From: an uncultured Blastocatellia bacterium
Lineage (GTDB): Bacteria > Acidobacteriota > Blastocatellia > Pyrinomonadales > Pyrinomonadaceae
Reading direction: 5' to 3'
Assembly: GCA_946480785.1 (NCBI GenBank)
Contig: CAMLLD010000009.1
Location: 31,024 to 95,023 of the forward strand
DNA length: 64,000 nt
In this document: positions 1-8,676 of the stretch, piece by piece
How positions within the stretch are numbered: the first letter of the stretch is position 1
Layout: every line of letters starts with the position of its first letter
The notes under the pieces: model-generated
Seen by the model: the letters and a program-made list of their open reading frames with translations, nothing else
Databases searched by the model: none
What the model was told of the DNA's origin: nothing
Position numbers and translations under genes: made by a program

Positions 1-843
1 CAGCTCGCGCACCAGCACCGGATTCAACGCCAGCAACGCGCGGATAGTGTTGCGCGGCGACAGATGATCGTCGTCGCCTTCGTCCTGCGCGACGCAGTTG
101 TGCTGAATCGAGCGCGCCAAACGCCGCGCGATCGAATCGTAACTCGGCGTGTTCGCGACGTAAGCGCGCGCCGCCATCGCACCGATCAGATCGCACGTGA
201 TCTCTTCACTGCGCTGGCCGCGAATGTCGAGTCCCGTCAGATCGGAAGCTTTATTGCCGACTGCAGAAACGAGCGGCCGCAAACTGTCGCTGTCGCCATC
301 CGCGATGTGCATCAGCTCGTGGGCCAACACGCTGATCATGCCCTCTTCGGAGCGCAGCCCGGCGAGAAAGATCGTGCCGAACGTGATCACATGCGGCTTG
401 CTCAAAAACACCGAGGCGTTGTCGCGCGATTCCATGTCAGGCCGCACTCGCTTGACGGCATTCACGCGCGCCGTGGCCTGGAGCAACCGTTTTTCGAAAC
501 GCGACGACTTGTCGAAACCATATTCAACTGCAAGCTGGCGCAGCGAACTGATCATCAACGCTTTTGCCTGCGGCAAGAGCCGTTGCGCACGCTCGGCGCC
601 GGCCTGCGCTTCCGGACTTTGCAGCGGCAACGAAGGACGCGCCTGCATGTCGTCGATTGCGATGCTGCTTTGCGGATCGAGTTTGGCTTGCGTGCAGACG
701 ACGCCGATGGCGTTGTTGATGAGCGCGTTCGTTTCGGGTGAGATCGAGGCGTGGCTGCGACTGGCCTTCTGCGTTAGAGCAACGGGAACGCACAAGAGCG
801 AAACACAGATAACACAGATCAAAAGCTGGATCTTTAACTTCAT
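1..843 (-). CDS. M48-like secreted zinc metalloprotease (3' end outside window)
   Basis: The frame is open from an ATG at 843 to the left edge, so 281 codons are visible and the C-terminus is missing. Residues 1-25 form a signal peptide (hydrophobic core LLICVICVSLLC). The zincin motif HELMH lies at residues 175-179 and is followed by an E-x3-D motif (EITCD), the M48 arrangement for the third zinc ligand. Role by family: periplasmic or membrane-associated peptidase acting on envelope proteins; the substrate is unknown. It starts 4 nt after the stop of the enoyl-CoA hydratase gene, so it is probably the last visible gene of the M61-hydratase operon. The codons of the signal-peptide core (803-820) coincide with a dispersed CACAGAT-type repeat found elsewhere in the window. 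The protease fold is fairly sure, the exact subfamily less so. Confidence 0.75.
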   Translation of the reverse strand, partial: MKLKIQLLICVICVSLLCVPVALTQKASRSHASISPETNALINNAIGVVCTQAKLDPQSSIAIDDMQARPSLPLQSPEAQAGAERAQRLLPQAKALMISSLRQLAVEYGFDKSSRFEKRLLQATARVNAVKRVRPDMESRDNASVFLSKPHVITFGTIFLAGLRSEEGMISVLAHELMHIADGDSDSLRPLVSAVGNKASDLTGLDIRGQRSEEITCDLIGAMAARAYVANTPSYDSIARRLARSIQHNCVAQDEGDDDHLSPRNTIRALLALNPVLVREL

Positions 844-847
844 CTTC

Positions 848-1612
848 TCAACGGTGCCGCCAAACGGGTTTGCGTTTTTCCATGAACGCTTTGATGCCCT
901 CGTTTGCATCCGCGGTCTTCATCAGTTCGTGCAGGTAGATATTTTCCTGCTCGGTCAACGCGGCGTCGAGCGTGCGGCCGCTGCCGAGATCGAGCGCCTG
1001 CCGCGCAAACTGCAGCGACGTTCCCGAAAGTTCTTTCAACTTCGACAAAACTTCGAGCAGCTTCGTTTCGAGATGCGCCGGCGGCGCCACGTGATTGCAC
1101 AAACCAAGCCGGCTCGCTTCCGTCGCATCGATGATTTCACCCGTGAGGATCAATTCGCGCGCGCGTTTTTCACCAATCACGCGCGGCAGCAGAATCGCGG
1201 CCACGGGGGGAAACACCCCGAGCTTGATCTCGGGTTGGCCGAAACGCGAACGATCCGACGCGATGACAATATCGCACGCCGCCACCAGTTCACAGCCGCC
1301 ACCGAGCGCCGCGCCGTCAACGAGCGCAATCGTTGGTTTGCCGATCTGTTCGAGCTGGCGAAAAATCCCATGAAACGCGTCGAGCATTTGATAAATCGTT
1401 TCCTCGACGTGTTCTTCGATCGCCACGCCCGCACTGAACGCGCGACAGTCTTTATCTGCGTCGAAAACGATCGCCACGATCTCACGTTGCGCCGATTCAC
1501 CCAGGGCCTCGGTGATCTCGCGCATCATCGCGATGTTGAGCACGTTGAGCGGCGGCCGCGCGAGCGTGATGCGCGCCACCCGATCTTCGATTTTGAAACG
1601 AATGTCGTTCAT
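848..1612 (-). CDS. enoyl-CoA hydratase/isomerase family protein
   Basis: 254-residue crotonase-fold protein. The start is the ATG at 1612, which overlaps the upstream stop as ATGA (1609-1612), a translational-coupling arrangement; an in-frame extension to 1630 lies inside the upstream gene. Visible family signatures are the oxyanion-hole segments FSAGV and DGAALGGGCELVAACD and the following FGQPEIKLGVFPP. The N-terminal RPPLNVL and the FSAGV...EEH segment resemble cyclohexa-1,5-dienecarbonyl-CoA hydratases, but that substrate assignment is only a resemblance. Family role: hydration or isomerisation of a CoA thioester in the cytoplasm, for example in fatty or cyclic acid breakdown. The neighbours are proteases and give no pathway. 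Confidence 0.85.
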   Translation of the reverse strand: MNDIRFKIEDRVARITLARPPLNVLNIAMMREITEALGESAQREIVAIVFDADKDCRAFSAGVAIEEHVEETIYQMLDAFHGIFRQLEQIGKPTIALVDGAALGGGCELVAACDIVIASDRSRFGQPEIKLGVFPPVAAILLPRVIGEKRARELILTGEIIDATEASRLGLCNHVAPPAHLETKLLEVLSKLKELSGTSLQFARQALDLGSGRTLDAALTEQENIYLHELMKTADANEGIKAFMEKRKPVWRHR

Positions 1613-3498
1613 GCCTTCACGCCGAGCCACGCGCGATAGATCTGTTTCTGTTGCTCTGTTTGGGTCGGCAACGGCTTGATGCTGTAACTGCCTTCGGTGC
1701 GCGCGCCCAACTTGATCAGCAACGTGCTCAGATCGTCGAAACGGAAGATCGTCAGGTTGATCAAATCGCCCGGCTTCTTTTCCGCGAGCCGCGCGATCAG
1801 CGAATCTCGGGTGACGCGCATGTTATCCATCGCAACGATCTGATCGCCCGCGTTCAAACCCTGTTCGTAAGCGGGCGCGCCGGCGCGGACATTGCGCACC
1901 ATCAACCGATCCTGGTTCTGCTCCAGCTCCGCGCCCAGAACCGCGCGCTCGACCGGCTTGCCGTCGACCATCGTGACGCCTCTATCGAGCGTCAGCCCCG
2001 CGGCCCCGAGCGCCGCGTTGTAATCGAGTTCCTGTTTGCCGCGAACTTAGCGCGCGAAAAAATCTTCCAAACTCGAACCCGCCATCAGCTCGGCGGTCTT
2101 TTGAAAATCAGCGGGCGTGTAGTTACGGCCTTTCTTGAAAAACTCGGTGTAGATATAACGCATCACGTCGTCGAGCGACTTGCGCCCGTCGCTGCGTTTG
2201 CGAATTTCGAGATCGAGCAACAAGCCGAGGATCGCACCCTTGTCGTAGTACGACACCTGCGAGTTTATCGAATTCTCGTCCTGCCGGTAATACTTGATCC
2301 ACGCGTCGAAGCTCGCCTCTTCGGCGCTCTGCACCAGACGGCCGGGGGTGTTCTGCAAGCCCTGAAACCCACGTGCGGCGGCGTCGAGGAAATCGTCTTC
2401 AGTAATCAACCCGCTGCGGCGTAGCGCAACCTCGGCGTAGTAGTCAGTGATGCCTTCCGCGACCCACAGCAGTTTTGTGTAGTTCTCCTGCGTGTAGTCG
2501 AATGGTCCAAGCGCGTCGGGACGAATTCGCTTCACGTTCCAGAGGTGAAAGAACTCGTGCGCGACGAGCGAAAGGAAGTTCCGGTAATCGCGATCGACTT
2601 CCGCCGTGGAGTTTGGCCCGGAGGAAGTCGCGCGACTCCCATGGCCCGTGCCGAAACCAAAACGCGGAAAGCCGAGCGCCGTGGAATTGAGATGTTCGAG
2701 ACCGCCGCCGCCTTCCTCGCGCAGGTGCAGAATGAACGTGTAGTCGTGATACGGAATCTCGCCCATCAGGTTTGCTTCCGTTTCGACGATCTTCTGCACG
2801 TCGCGACGCATTGACTCGGGATCGTAGTTTCCTTCGCCGTCGATCACGATGCGATGCGGCACGCCTTTGACGTTGAAGACGAGCGTCTTGAAGTTGCTGG
2901 CTTCGAAAGGCGAATCGTAGAGGATGTCGAAGTTCTCGGCGTGAAACGTGTTGCGTTGGCCGGCTACGGCGGGCAATCCGGTCGCGACTTTCCAAACGTC
3001 GGGCGCGAGCACGTGGACCGTCGACGGCGCTTTCAGATAACCGTCGGGATACATCAGCAGGTTCGCGTTGTTCCAGAACGCGTGGCTCGAGTTCAATTCG
3101 CTCGTGCGCACCGAGAGTTCGTTGGCGTAGACGCGATAGGTGGCGCGCCACTCGCGCGCGCCGTTCGTCATTACGCGCCACGTGTTCTTGTTGATCTTCT
3201 CCCACTTGAGCGGCTGGCCCGCGGCGTCGGTCGCGTTGAAGTCCTGCACGTGGCGCTCGAACTCGCGCACGAGATACGAGCCGGGCGTCCACACGGGCAT
3301 GACGAGTTGTTGCTGATCCGGCGCGTTAGCCGCACTCTTGATCGCGATGTCGACGTCGAAGAGATGCGTGTGCGGGCGCGGCATCGCGATCGTGTAAGAG
3401 ATGTCTGGTGGCGATGTGACCTGGGCGCTGGTTAGGTTGCCTAACGAAAAGAGGAAAAGTACAAACAACACACCGCTGAAAAGTGGGCGCTTCTGCAT
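1609..3498 (-). pseudogene. M61 glycyl-aminopeptidase-like protease with PDZ domain, interrupted by an in-frame TAA
   Basis: Reads as one M61 protease gene of about 629 codons with a TAA at 2047-2049 (codon 484). The segment before it (2047-3498) has a signal peptide (residues 1-25), the M61 N-terminal beta domain, the zinc motif HEFFH (314-318) followed by LWNVKRIRP, and the downstream WVAEGITDYY with the third ligand. The stop falls inside the segment DFFAR-stop-VRGKQELDY, where family members usually have Tyr. Translation stays in the same frame afterwards through the C-terminal PDZ domain (AGAPAYEQGLNAGDQI) to the TGA at 1609. A single substitution TAC/TAT to TAA explains this; a sequencing error or readthrough are alternatives. 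The catalytic half alone would still encode 483 residues without PDZ. It heads the operon with the hydratase and the M48-like gene. Confidence 0.8.
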
Positions 3499-3581
3499 GT
3501 CCCGAATGTTACTAGATTTCGCAAAACTTTTGCGACTTCTACTCGGTCAAATACCGGCAAATGCGCAGTGAGGAGGCAGTC

Positions 3582-4040
3582 ATGAAAGTCGTAACGTGTG
3601 CAAAGTGTGGAGCGAATAACAGGGTCGATGAAACGAAACTCGCAACGAGTGAAGCAAAGTGCGGCCGTTGCGGCACAACACTCGACGCTAATGCCGCCAA
3701 CGGCGCGAGCGCCAGACCGACCGTGCTCAGCGACGCAACGTTTCAACAGGAAGTGCTGAACGCCTCCGGCCCGCCCACGCTCGTCGACTTCTGGGCGCCG
3801 TGGTGCGGCCCGTGCCGCATCGTTGGTCCAATCGTGGACCAACTCGCCGCCGAAGCCAACGGCCGTTATCGCATCGCCAAGATGAACGTCGACGACAATC
3901 CGATGACCGCCTCGCGTTACCAAATCGCGAGCATCCCCACGATGCTGATTTTCAGAGACGGCGCCATCATCGATCGCATCGTCGGCGCGCACCCGAAACA
4001 GGAGATCGTCGCCCGGCTCAACCAGGCGACGAGCCACTGA
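3582..4040 (+). CDS. trxC: thioredoxin with N-terminal zinc ribbon (thioredoxin-2 type)
   Basis: 152 residues. The start is the ATG at 3582, preceded by AGGAGG at 3571-3576; an in-frame ATG at 3561 lacks this. Four cysteines in two pairs (C6/C9 and C27/C30) form a zinc ribbon like that of E. coli TrxC, and the thioredoxin fold follows with active site WCGPC (74-78) and the cis-Pro loop SIPTM. Role by family: cytoplasmic disulfide reductase, often linked to oxidative stress. It is divergent from the M61 gene and 75 nt upstream of the DoxX gene. The symbol is given on architecture. Confidence 0.88.
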   Translation: MKVVTCAKCGANNRVDETKLATSEAKCGRCGTTLDANAANGASARPTVLSDATFQQEVLNASGPPTLVDFWAPWCGPCRIVGPIVDQLAAEANGRYRIAKMNVDDNPMTASRYQIASIPTMLIFRDGAIIDRIVGAHPKQEIVARLNQATSH

Positions 4041-4115
4041 TTTCATCCTTACCTCGTCGCCTGATACTATCTTGCGGCTCGGCTAACAACCCAATCGCAT
4101 GAAGAGGCTCTCATC

Positions 4116-4553
4116 ATGTTTCGTAAACTGATCGCCACCTCCTCAACGTGGTTCACGGTGCCTGTGCGTCTCGCGCTCGCGGCGGTATTCATCGCGCACG
4201 GCTCGCAGAAAGTGCTCGGCAGCTTTAATGGTCCAGGTTTCAAAACCTTTACCGCCGGCAACACGCCGTTGAGTTTTATGCGCCCGGCGTGGCTCTGGCT
4301 GACCTTCGCCGCCTTTGCGGAATTCTTTGGCGGCATTCTCGTCCTGCTCGGATTTCTGACACGCGTCGGCGCTTTCCTGATCGCGTGTGTGATGATCACG
4401 GCGATTGCCGGCGTTCACTGGCCGGGCGGCTTCTTCGCGAACAATCGCGGTTTTGAATACCCGATGACGTTGCTCGCAATCGCGATCGCGTTGCTGATCG
4501 CCGGCGGCGGACAACTCTCGGTAGACAGAAGCTTGAGCGGAGGTCGCCGCTAG
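4116..4553 (+). CDS. DoxX family membrane protein
   Basis: 145 residues with four predicted membrane spans (about 14-32, 60-85, 87-107 and 116-136) and the DoxX-type start RLALAAVFIAHGSQKVLG. The DoxX family comprises small membrane proteins related to a subunit of archaeal thiosulfate:quinone oxidoreductase; most bacterial members have no defined reaction, though some take part in thiol stress. A GAGG sits about 8 nt upstream of the ATG. The neighbouring thioredoxin fits a redox context, but that is inference. The stop TAG directly abuts the start of the MFS gene. Confidence 0.85.
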   Translation: MFRKLIATSSTWFTVPVRLALAAVFIAHGSQKVLGSFNGPGFKTFTAGNTPLSFMRPAWLWLTFAAFAEFFGGILVLLGFLTRVGAFLIACVMITAIAGVHWPGGFFANNRGFEYPMTLLAIAIALLIAGGGQLSVDRSLSGGRR

Positions 4554-5810
4554 TTGGATCGCTCGCGTCTCATCGTCATCTTCACCACCGTCTTCATCGA
4601 TCTCGTCGGCTTCGGCATTGTGATTCCGGTGCTGCCGTTCTACGCCGAAGGAACGATCTTCAACGCCACGCCGCGCACGGTCGGACTGCTCTTCGCGTCC
4701 TACTCGATCATGCAACTGATCTTCGCGCCGATACTCGGCGGCTTGTCTGACAAGCACGGCCGCCGGCCCGTGCTCTTTCTTTCGATCATCGGCACCGGCA
4801 TCGGTTTCCTCATACTCGGACTCGCCACGACGCTCTGGATGCTCTTCGCCGGCCGCATTCTCGACGGCATCACCGGCGGCAACATCTCGACCGCGCAAGC
4901 CTACATCGCCGACATCACCACGAAGGAAAACCGCGCGAAAGGCATGGGCCTGATCGGCGCGGCGTTTGGTCTCGGCTTTATCTTTGGACCAGCCATCGGC
5001 GGCATTCTCAGCCGTTGGGGAATTCAAGTGCCGTTCTTCTTCGCGGCCGCACTCTGTTTCCTCAACGCGATACTGCTTTATTTCAGACTGCCCGAAACCG
5101 TCACGCGCGATCATCCAGCAAAGCACCAGGCCGCGGGCGGACGCGGTCTCAACCAGGTGATCAAGTCACTGCAACAGCCGCGGCTCGCGTTTGTGATGGT
5201 GATCTACTTTCTCTTCATCGTTGCGTTCTCAATCATGACGACGTCGTTTTCGCTCTACGCGATGTTTCGTTTCGGCTACGACGCACAGCACACGGGTTAT
5301 CTGTTTGCTTACGTCGGATTGATCGCGGTCGTTATTCAGGGCGGCTTAATTGGAAGACTGGTGAAACGTTTCGGTGAACTGCCGCTCGTGATCGTGGGCG
5401 CGTTCTGTTTTGCGATCAGTCTGTTTGCGGTGCCGTTTGTCGGGCCGGCGGCGGGAGGTTTGGCGGGGTTGTTAATTGGTGGCGGCGTGTTCTCAGCGGG
5501 GAATTCGCTCGCGACACCCGCGTTGACGAGTCTCGCTTCGAAGAGTGTTGGTCCGGCCGAACAGGGAACGGTTTTAGGCGTGATGCAGTCGGTGGCGAGC
5601 CTCGCGCGCGCTGTTGGACCATCGCTGGCGGCTGTGTTGATTGCAAGTTCGGTCGCGCATCTCGGCGCTGACGGCGAACCGCATTACATGAGCGACCACT
5701 CGCTCTTCGTCACCTTCTGGACGGGCGCCGCGATCATGCTCGTGGCGTGCTTTCTCGCGTTCTATTTCTCGCGCTTCAAAGCGCCTATTGCATCAGCACT
5801 CCCGCAATAG
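4554..5810 (+). CDS. MFS drug:H+ antiporter, TetA-like
   Basis: 418 residues starting at a TTG immediately after the stop of the DoxX gene (TAGTTG), with GGAGG at 4539-4543, which supports this start and translational coupling. About 12 membrane helices are visible. The first helix carries DLVGFGIVIPVLPFY and loop 2-3 carries the MFS motif GGLSDKHGRRPVL, both typical of the DHA1/TetA group. Role by family: proton-coupled export of a drug or metabolite across the inner membrane; the substrate cannot be told. Its 3' end overlaps the convergent DUF3298 gene by 26 nt. Confidence 0.87.
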   Translation: MDRSRLIVIFTTVFIDLVGFGIVIPVLPFYAEGTIFNATPRTVGLLFASYSIMQLIFAPILGGLSDKHGRRPVLFLSIIGTGIGFLILGLATTLWMLFAGRILDGITGGNISTAQAYIADITTKENRAKGMGLIGAAFGLGFIFGPAIGGILSRWGIQVPFFFAAALCFLNAILLYFRLPETVTRDHPAKHQAAGGRGLNQVIKSLQQPRLAFVMVIYFLFIVAFSIMTTSFSLYAMFRFGYDAQHTGYLFAYVGLIAVVIQGGLIGRLVKRFGELPLVIVGAFCFAISLFAVPFVGPAAGGLAGLLIGGGVFSAGNSLATPALTSLASKSVGPAEQGTVLGVMQSVASLARAVGPSLAAVLIASSVAHLGADGEPHYMSDHSLFVTFWTGAAIMLVACFLAFYFSRFKAPIASALPQ

Positions 5811-6951
5811 GCCCTTCGGTACTGATCATGTCCTTCAGGTTTGCGTAAGGCACGAGCACATACTGCGGCCCCGCAGCGTATGGCCCAACCTGGTACGCGT
5901 CGAAGTTGACGCCGAGTCCTTTGCGCGTGATCTTCCAACTGCGATAGTTCTTCGCTGATGGTCCAGCGCCGTTTTGAATCTCGTCATCCGGCAGCATGTC
6001 GTCTTTTGCTTTCGACTGCTTCTTCAGGTCAGCCATGCAATACTGCGCGAGGGTTTGCAGATACTTCGCACCGGGCTTGAACAGATCGCCCAGGTTGATC
6101 GGCTTGCCGTTTTTCAGATCGTAATTGAGCGTTTCCGTGTACGTGTTCGGATGCGCCGCGCCCTGGTAGTAACTGCCGACATCAAACTCGACGCTGATCA
6201 GATCGTCGCGCGCCATCGCCACTTCGTATCCGATGCCGATGTTGCTGCCCATCGATCCTTCCGGCGGCGGCTCGTCGCCTTCCTTCGGCTGCACGTCTTT
6301 CTTGAACTCCGCCACCTTCTTCGTCACAAGCCCGCGCACGACCTGATTGAACTTTTCGAAATTCGGATTCGCGCCGCCCGTGATCTGCGGATACTGCACG
6401 TCGATCTCATAATTCAACTGCTTGTTGTTTTCCTTGATCGACTTCGCCACGATTTCCGCGTCGCCGCTCAACGTGATCGGCTCTTCGTGGACCGAAAACG
6501 CAATGCTTTTATCGGTGTCTTTCTGGCCCGGCTTGGACCAGAAGCCGGCGAGTTGCGCTGTGCCGTCCTGCGCGTCGACCGTCCACATGCCTTTGAAGGC
6601 CCCGGTCTGTTTGCCCGCGGGATCGAACTCGTCGAGCACGAATTTTCCGTCCGGGTCGATGGTGCCGCGCAGATTTATGCGCGTGCCGACGCGTTGATAG
6701 AAGTAGCTGCCGGTAAGCTGCGGATCGGCGCGCACGAGTTTCATCTGCAAGTCGAACGAGGAGCCGATCGAGCCTTTGAAGTATTTCGTTCGGGGCGCGG
6801 GCGTGTTGCCGCCCTGCACCTCGGCGAGTTGCGGCAAGCCCGGCGCGGCGTTCGGCGGCGCGCTCGACGCGGCCGGCGGCGCTGCGGTTTTGCGACAGCC
6901 ACTCACAACCACTACCGCCAGCAACAAAACACTTATGAAACGAAGCTTCAC
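5785..6951 (-). CDS. lipoprotein with DUF3298-type C-terminal domain
   Basis: 388 residues starting at a GTG (6951) that overlaps the stop of the upstream CYTH gene as GTGA. A lipobox (VVSGC, Cys at 19) follows the hydrophobic leader, then an Ala/Pro-rich linker, so the protein should be anchored in the envelope. The first half has beta-rich repeats that describe a compound in terms of effect (KGSIGSSFDLQMKL, RGTIDPDGKFVLDEFD). The second half (about 165-385) looks like the DUF4163/DUF3298 pair seen in RsiV-type proteins (YPQITGG, GSYYQGAAHPNTYTETLNYDLKNGK, LGDLFKPGAKYL). Function unknown; no sigma factor is adjacent. Confidence 0.75.
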   Translation of the reverse strand: MKLRFISVLLLAVVVVSGCRKTAAPPAASSAPPNAAPGLPQLAEVQGGNTPAPRTKYFKGSIGSSFDLQMKLVRADPQLTGSYFYQRVGTRINLRGTIDPDGKFVLDEFDPAGKQTGAFKGMWTVDAQDGTAQLAGFWSKPGQKDTDKSIAFSVHEEPITLSGDAEIVAKSIKENNKQLNYEIDVQYPQITGGANPNFEKFNQVVRGLVTKKVAEFKKDVQPKEGDEPPPEGSMGSNIGIGYEVAMARDDLISVEFDVGSYYQGAAHPNTYTETLNYDLKNGKPINLGDLFKPGAKYLQTLAQYCMADLKKQSKAKDDMLPDDEIQNGAGPSAKNYRSWKITRKGLGVNFDAYQVGPYAAGPQYVLVPYANLKDMISTEGPIAGVLMQ

Positions 6952-7526
6952 TTTCGTATCAATCCCTCATCAAGAATGTGCTGCCTGACTTCTGCAAACC
7001 TCAACTCACACAACCGTCCGCCGCTAAAGATCGGATCATTCGTCACGTCAGCAATCGCAAACGGCGGCTTCGCAAAACTATCCAACTCCTCATCCGTTTC
7101 AAAACTCACTTCCGCCAGCACGAGTCCAAACAAATCACCGAGAAACATATCCACGCCAAACTCACGTCCTTCGAACTCGAACCGATACCGATTCTTGCGA
7201 ATCTCGTTCGAGTTGAAGACCGACAATGTTTCCGCTTCGAGCGCGTTGAGATACGTGTTGGTGATGATCGTGCGCGACAAGTCTTCCGGATCGGGCGCAA
7301 ACTTCTGCGTGAACTTCACGACCCACTTGTTCGTGCGCGGCTCGCGCACCTTGCGCAAACGCAGACGCGTGCCGGTGATGTAGTTATCGGTGATCTGAAG
7401 GTGTGGATCGGCGCGGGTCAAACCCTCCGGCAGATCCGCGAGCAGAAATCTCCGTTCGCGTTCGACCCGCGCATACTTACTCTCAGGAACGATCGTGTTT
7501 TGGTCTGTAAGTTTAGCTACGCCCAT
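6948..7526 (-). CDS. CYTH / triphosphate tunnel metalloenzyme domain protein
   Basis: 192 residues. The ATG at 7526 is chosen because the upstream extension of the frame runs into a palindromic repeat. Features fit a CYTH fold: an E-R-E-R motif (VERERRFLL) near the start, basic and acidic residues on alternating strands (TRLRLRKVRE, KWVVKFTQKF), and acidic strands near the end (EFEGREFGVDMFLG, LVLAEVSFE). Members hydrolyse inorganic triphosphate or act as adenylate cyclases or thiamine triphosphatases; which applies here is open. It is coupled to the downstream lipoprotein gene by a 4-nt GTGA overlap. Confidence 0.75.
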   Translation of the reverse strand: MGVAKLTDQNTIVPESKYARVERERRFLLADLPEGLTRADPHLQITDNYITGTRLRLRKVREPRTNKWVVKFTQKFAPDPEDLSRTIITNTYLNALEAETLSVFNSNEIRKNRYRFEFEGREFGVDMFLGDLFGLVLAEVSFETDEELDSFAKPPFAIADVTNDPIFSGGRLCELRFAEVRQHILDEGLIRK

Positions 7527-7537
7527 CAGTTGATGGT

Positions 7538-7624
7538 TCTTTGGAGTGCGGCGGCTTGACGCCGCTTTCACCTCGATCGCGCACGATAAGACTAAAGCGG
7601 CGTCAAGCCGCCGCACTCCAAAGA
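7538..7624. repeat. palindromic intergenic repeat, copy 1
   Basis: Perfect 31-bp inverted arms (7538-7568 and 7594-7624) separated by a 25-nt loop. The arm reads TCTTTGGAGTGCGGCGGCTT followed by GACGCCGCTTT. Related copies lie at 41765-41856 and 50475-50560. It fills nearly all of the gap between the CYTH gene and the DUF2911 gene. The spurious reading frame through it gives MECGGLTPLS-type peptides and should not be annotated. Consistent with a REP/MITE-like dispersed element, or a terminator-like hairpin downstream of the DUF2911 gene. Confidence 0.9.
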
Positions 7625-7628
7625 GATG

Positions 7629-8579
7629 CTAAATCTTGCCGGCCTTCATGTCGGCCAGGCGTTTTTCGAAAGCGCTGGTGTCGACCTTGTCGGCCTTGCC
7701 GCGTTGAATCGCCTGGTCTGCCAGCGCAAACGCTTCGTCTTTCTTGCCGGCCTTGTAGAGAGCGCTCGCTTTGAATGAAAGATTCTGAAAAGTCTCTTTC
7801 ACTTTGATCGACTGATCGAGCCACGCCATGCCCTGCGCGTCGTCAGCGGTGCTCTTGTTGTTCAAGGCGTAAGCAGCGGCTTGATACGGCGTGCGCCAAT
7901 CGTCGGGCTTGGCGCCGTCGACCGCGCTTTTCAGATGCATCATCGTGACCGCGTTCACGTCCAGCACTTTCACCGTGAACGGAACACTGATCTTCTCCCA
8001 GCGAATGTTGACCTGCGCCGAGTCGTCAGTGACGGGATCGAACGAGTAAGACAAATACTCCTCGCTCGTGTTCATCCACTGCGGTTTCGCTTTCACGCGC
8101 AGCGTGTCCTTCGCGGGATCGTAATCGAAACTGCCCCACTGGTTCGCGGTGCCGTTGAACACAATCGTCCACTCGTCTTTAGTCGGAATCGTATGAAGGC
8201 TGTAGCTGCCCGCGGGAAGCTTCTGTCCGTTGATTAAGACGTCGTCAGTGACGACAAACATCGTCGCTTCGTTCGCGCCGGTGCGCCAGACGTGTCCCCA
8301 CGGAACGATCGCCGCGTCTTTCGGGCGTTTGTTTTGATCGTCAAGTGTCGCCTCGCCTTTTGCGTCGGCGGCTTGTCCCGGCAATGGGTCGCCCCAGATC
8401 TGTCGGCCTTTCACGGCCGGACGGCTGTAAGTGATCGTGACGTCGGTGACGCCGATTCGTTGCATCACGCTCGCCTTCTGGCTCGGGCGCGGCAGTGTCA
8501 CCTGCGCGGCCGCCGCAACGGCGAAGCACAAAATACAAAGCACAACTGTGAGACTGGAACTGCGTTTAAGGGAACTCAT
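7629..8579 (-). CDS. secreted DUF2911 domain protein
   Basis: 316 residues. The ATG at 8579 is supported by a GAGGAG just upstream and is followed by a signal peptide (residues 1-26, ending AAAAQ). The body carries the DUF2911 signature: SPS-like opening VTLPRPSQKASVMQ, ITYSRPAVKGR, WGDPL, VPWGHVWRTGANEAT, KLPAGSYSLHTIP, EWTIVFN. The C-terminal 90 residues add helical TPR-like segments (AAYALNNKSTADDAQGMAWL, KADKVDTSAFEKRLADM). The family is common in Bacteroidota and Acidobacteriota and has no established function. It is divergent from the tricorn gene, with a short shared upstream region (8580-8676). Confidence 0.88.
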   Translation of the reverse strand: MSSLKRSSSLTVVLCILCFAVAAAAQVTLPRPSQKASVMQRIGVTDVTITYSRPAVKGRQIWGDPLPGQAADAKGEATLDDQNKRPKDAAIVPWGHVWRTGANEATMFVVTDDVLINGQKLPAGSYSLHTIPTKDEWTIVFNGTANQWGSFDYDPAKDTLRVKAKPQWMNTSEEYLSYSFDPVTDDSAQVNIRWEKISVPFTVKVLDVNAVTMMHLKSAVDGAKPDDWRTPYQAAAYALNNKSTADDAQGMAWLDQSIKVKETFQNLSFKASALYKAGKKDEAFALADQAIQRGKADKVDTSAFEKRLADMKAGKI

Positions 8580-8676
8580 GATCTTTCTCCTCGTGGATGG
8601 GTTTTGCGAATAATACAATGTGGTATTCTTAGACGCCACATCAAGATCAACCACGCAATCTGGAGGACACCGCTTA

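Noticed and set aside
848..1612. Assignment as a benzoate-pathway dienoyl-CoA hydratase
   Set aside because: N-terminal resemblance only; no other gene of an anaerobic aromatic pathway is present nearby.
197..1639. 480-codon open frame on the plus strand
   Set aside because: Runs antisense to the M48-like and enoyl-CoA hydratase genes, which carry clear family motifs; its product is Arg-rich without recognisable domains.
1609..1971. Separate 120-residue PDZ protein
   Set aside because: It continues the M61 frame after the in-frame TAA with no own ribosome-binding site, so it is better described as the tail of the interrupted gene.
5974..7383. 469-codon plus-strand frame
   Set aside because: Antisense to the DUF3298 and CYTH genes; composition typical of a shadow frame.
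7541..7774. Frame giving MECGGLTPLS-type peptide
   Set aside because: Lies in the palindromic repeat and in the antisense of the DUF2911 gene; a similar peptide comes from copy 3 (50477), so it is a repeat translation, not a gene.
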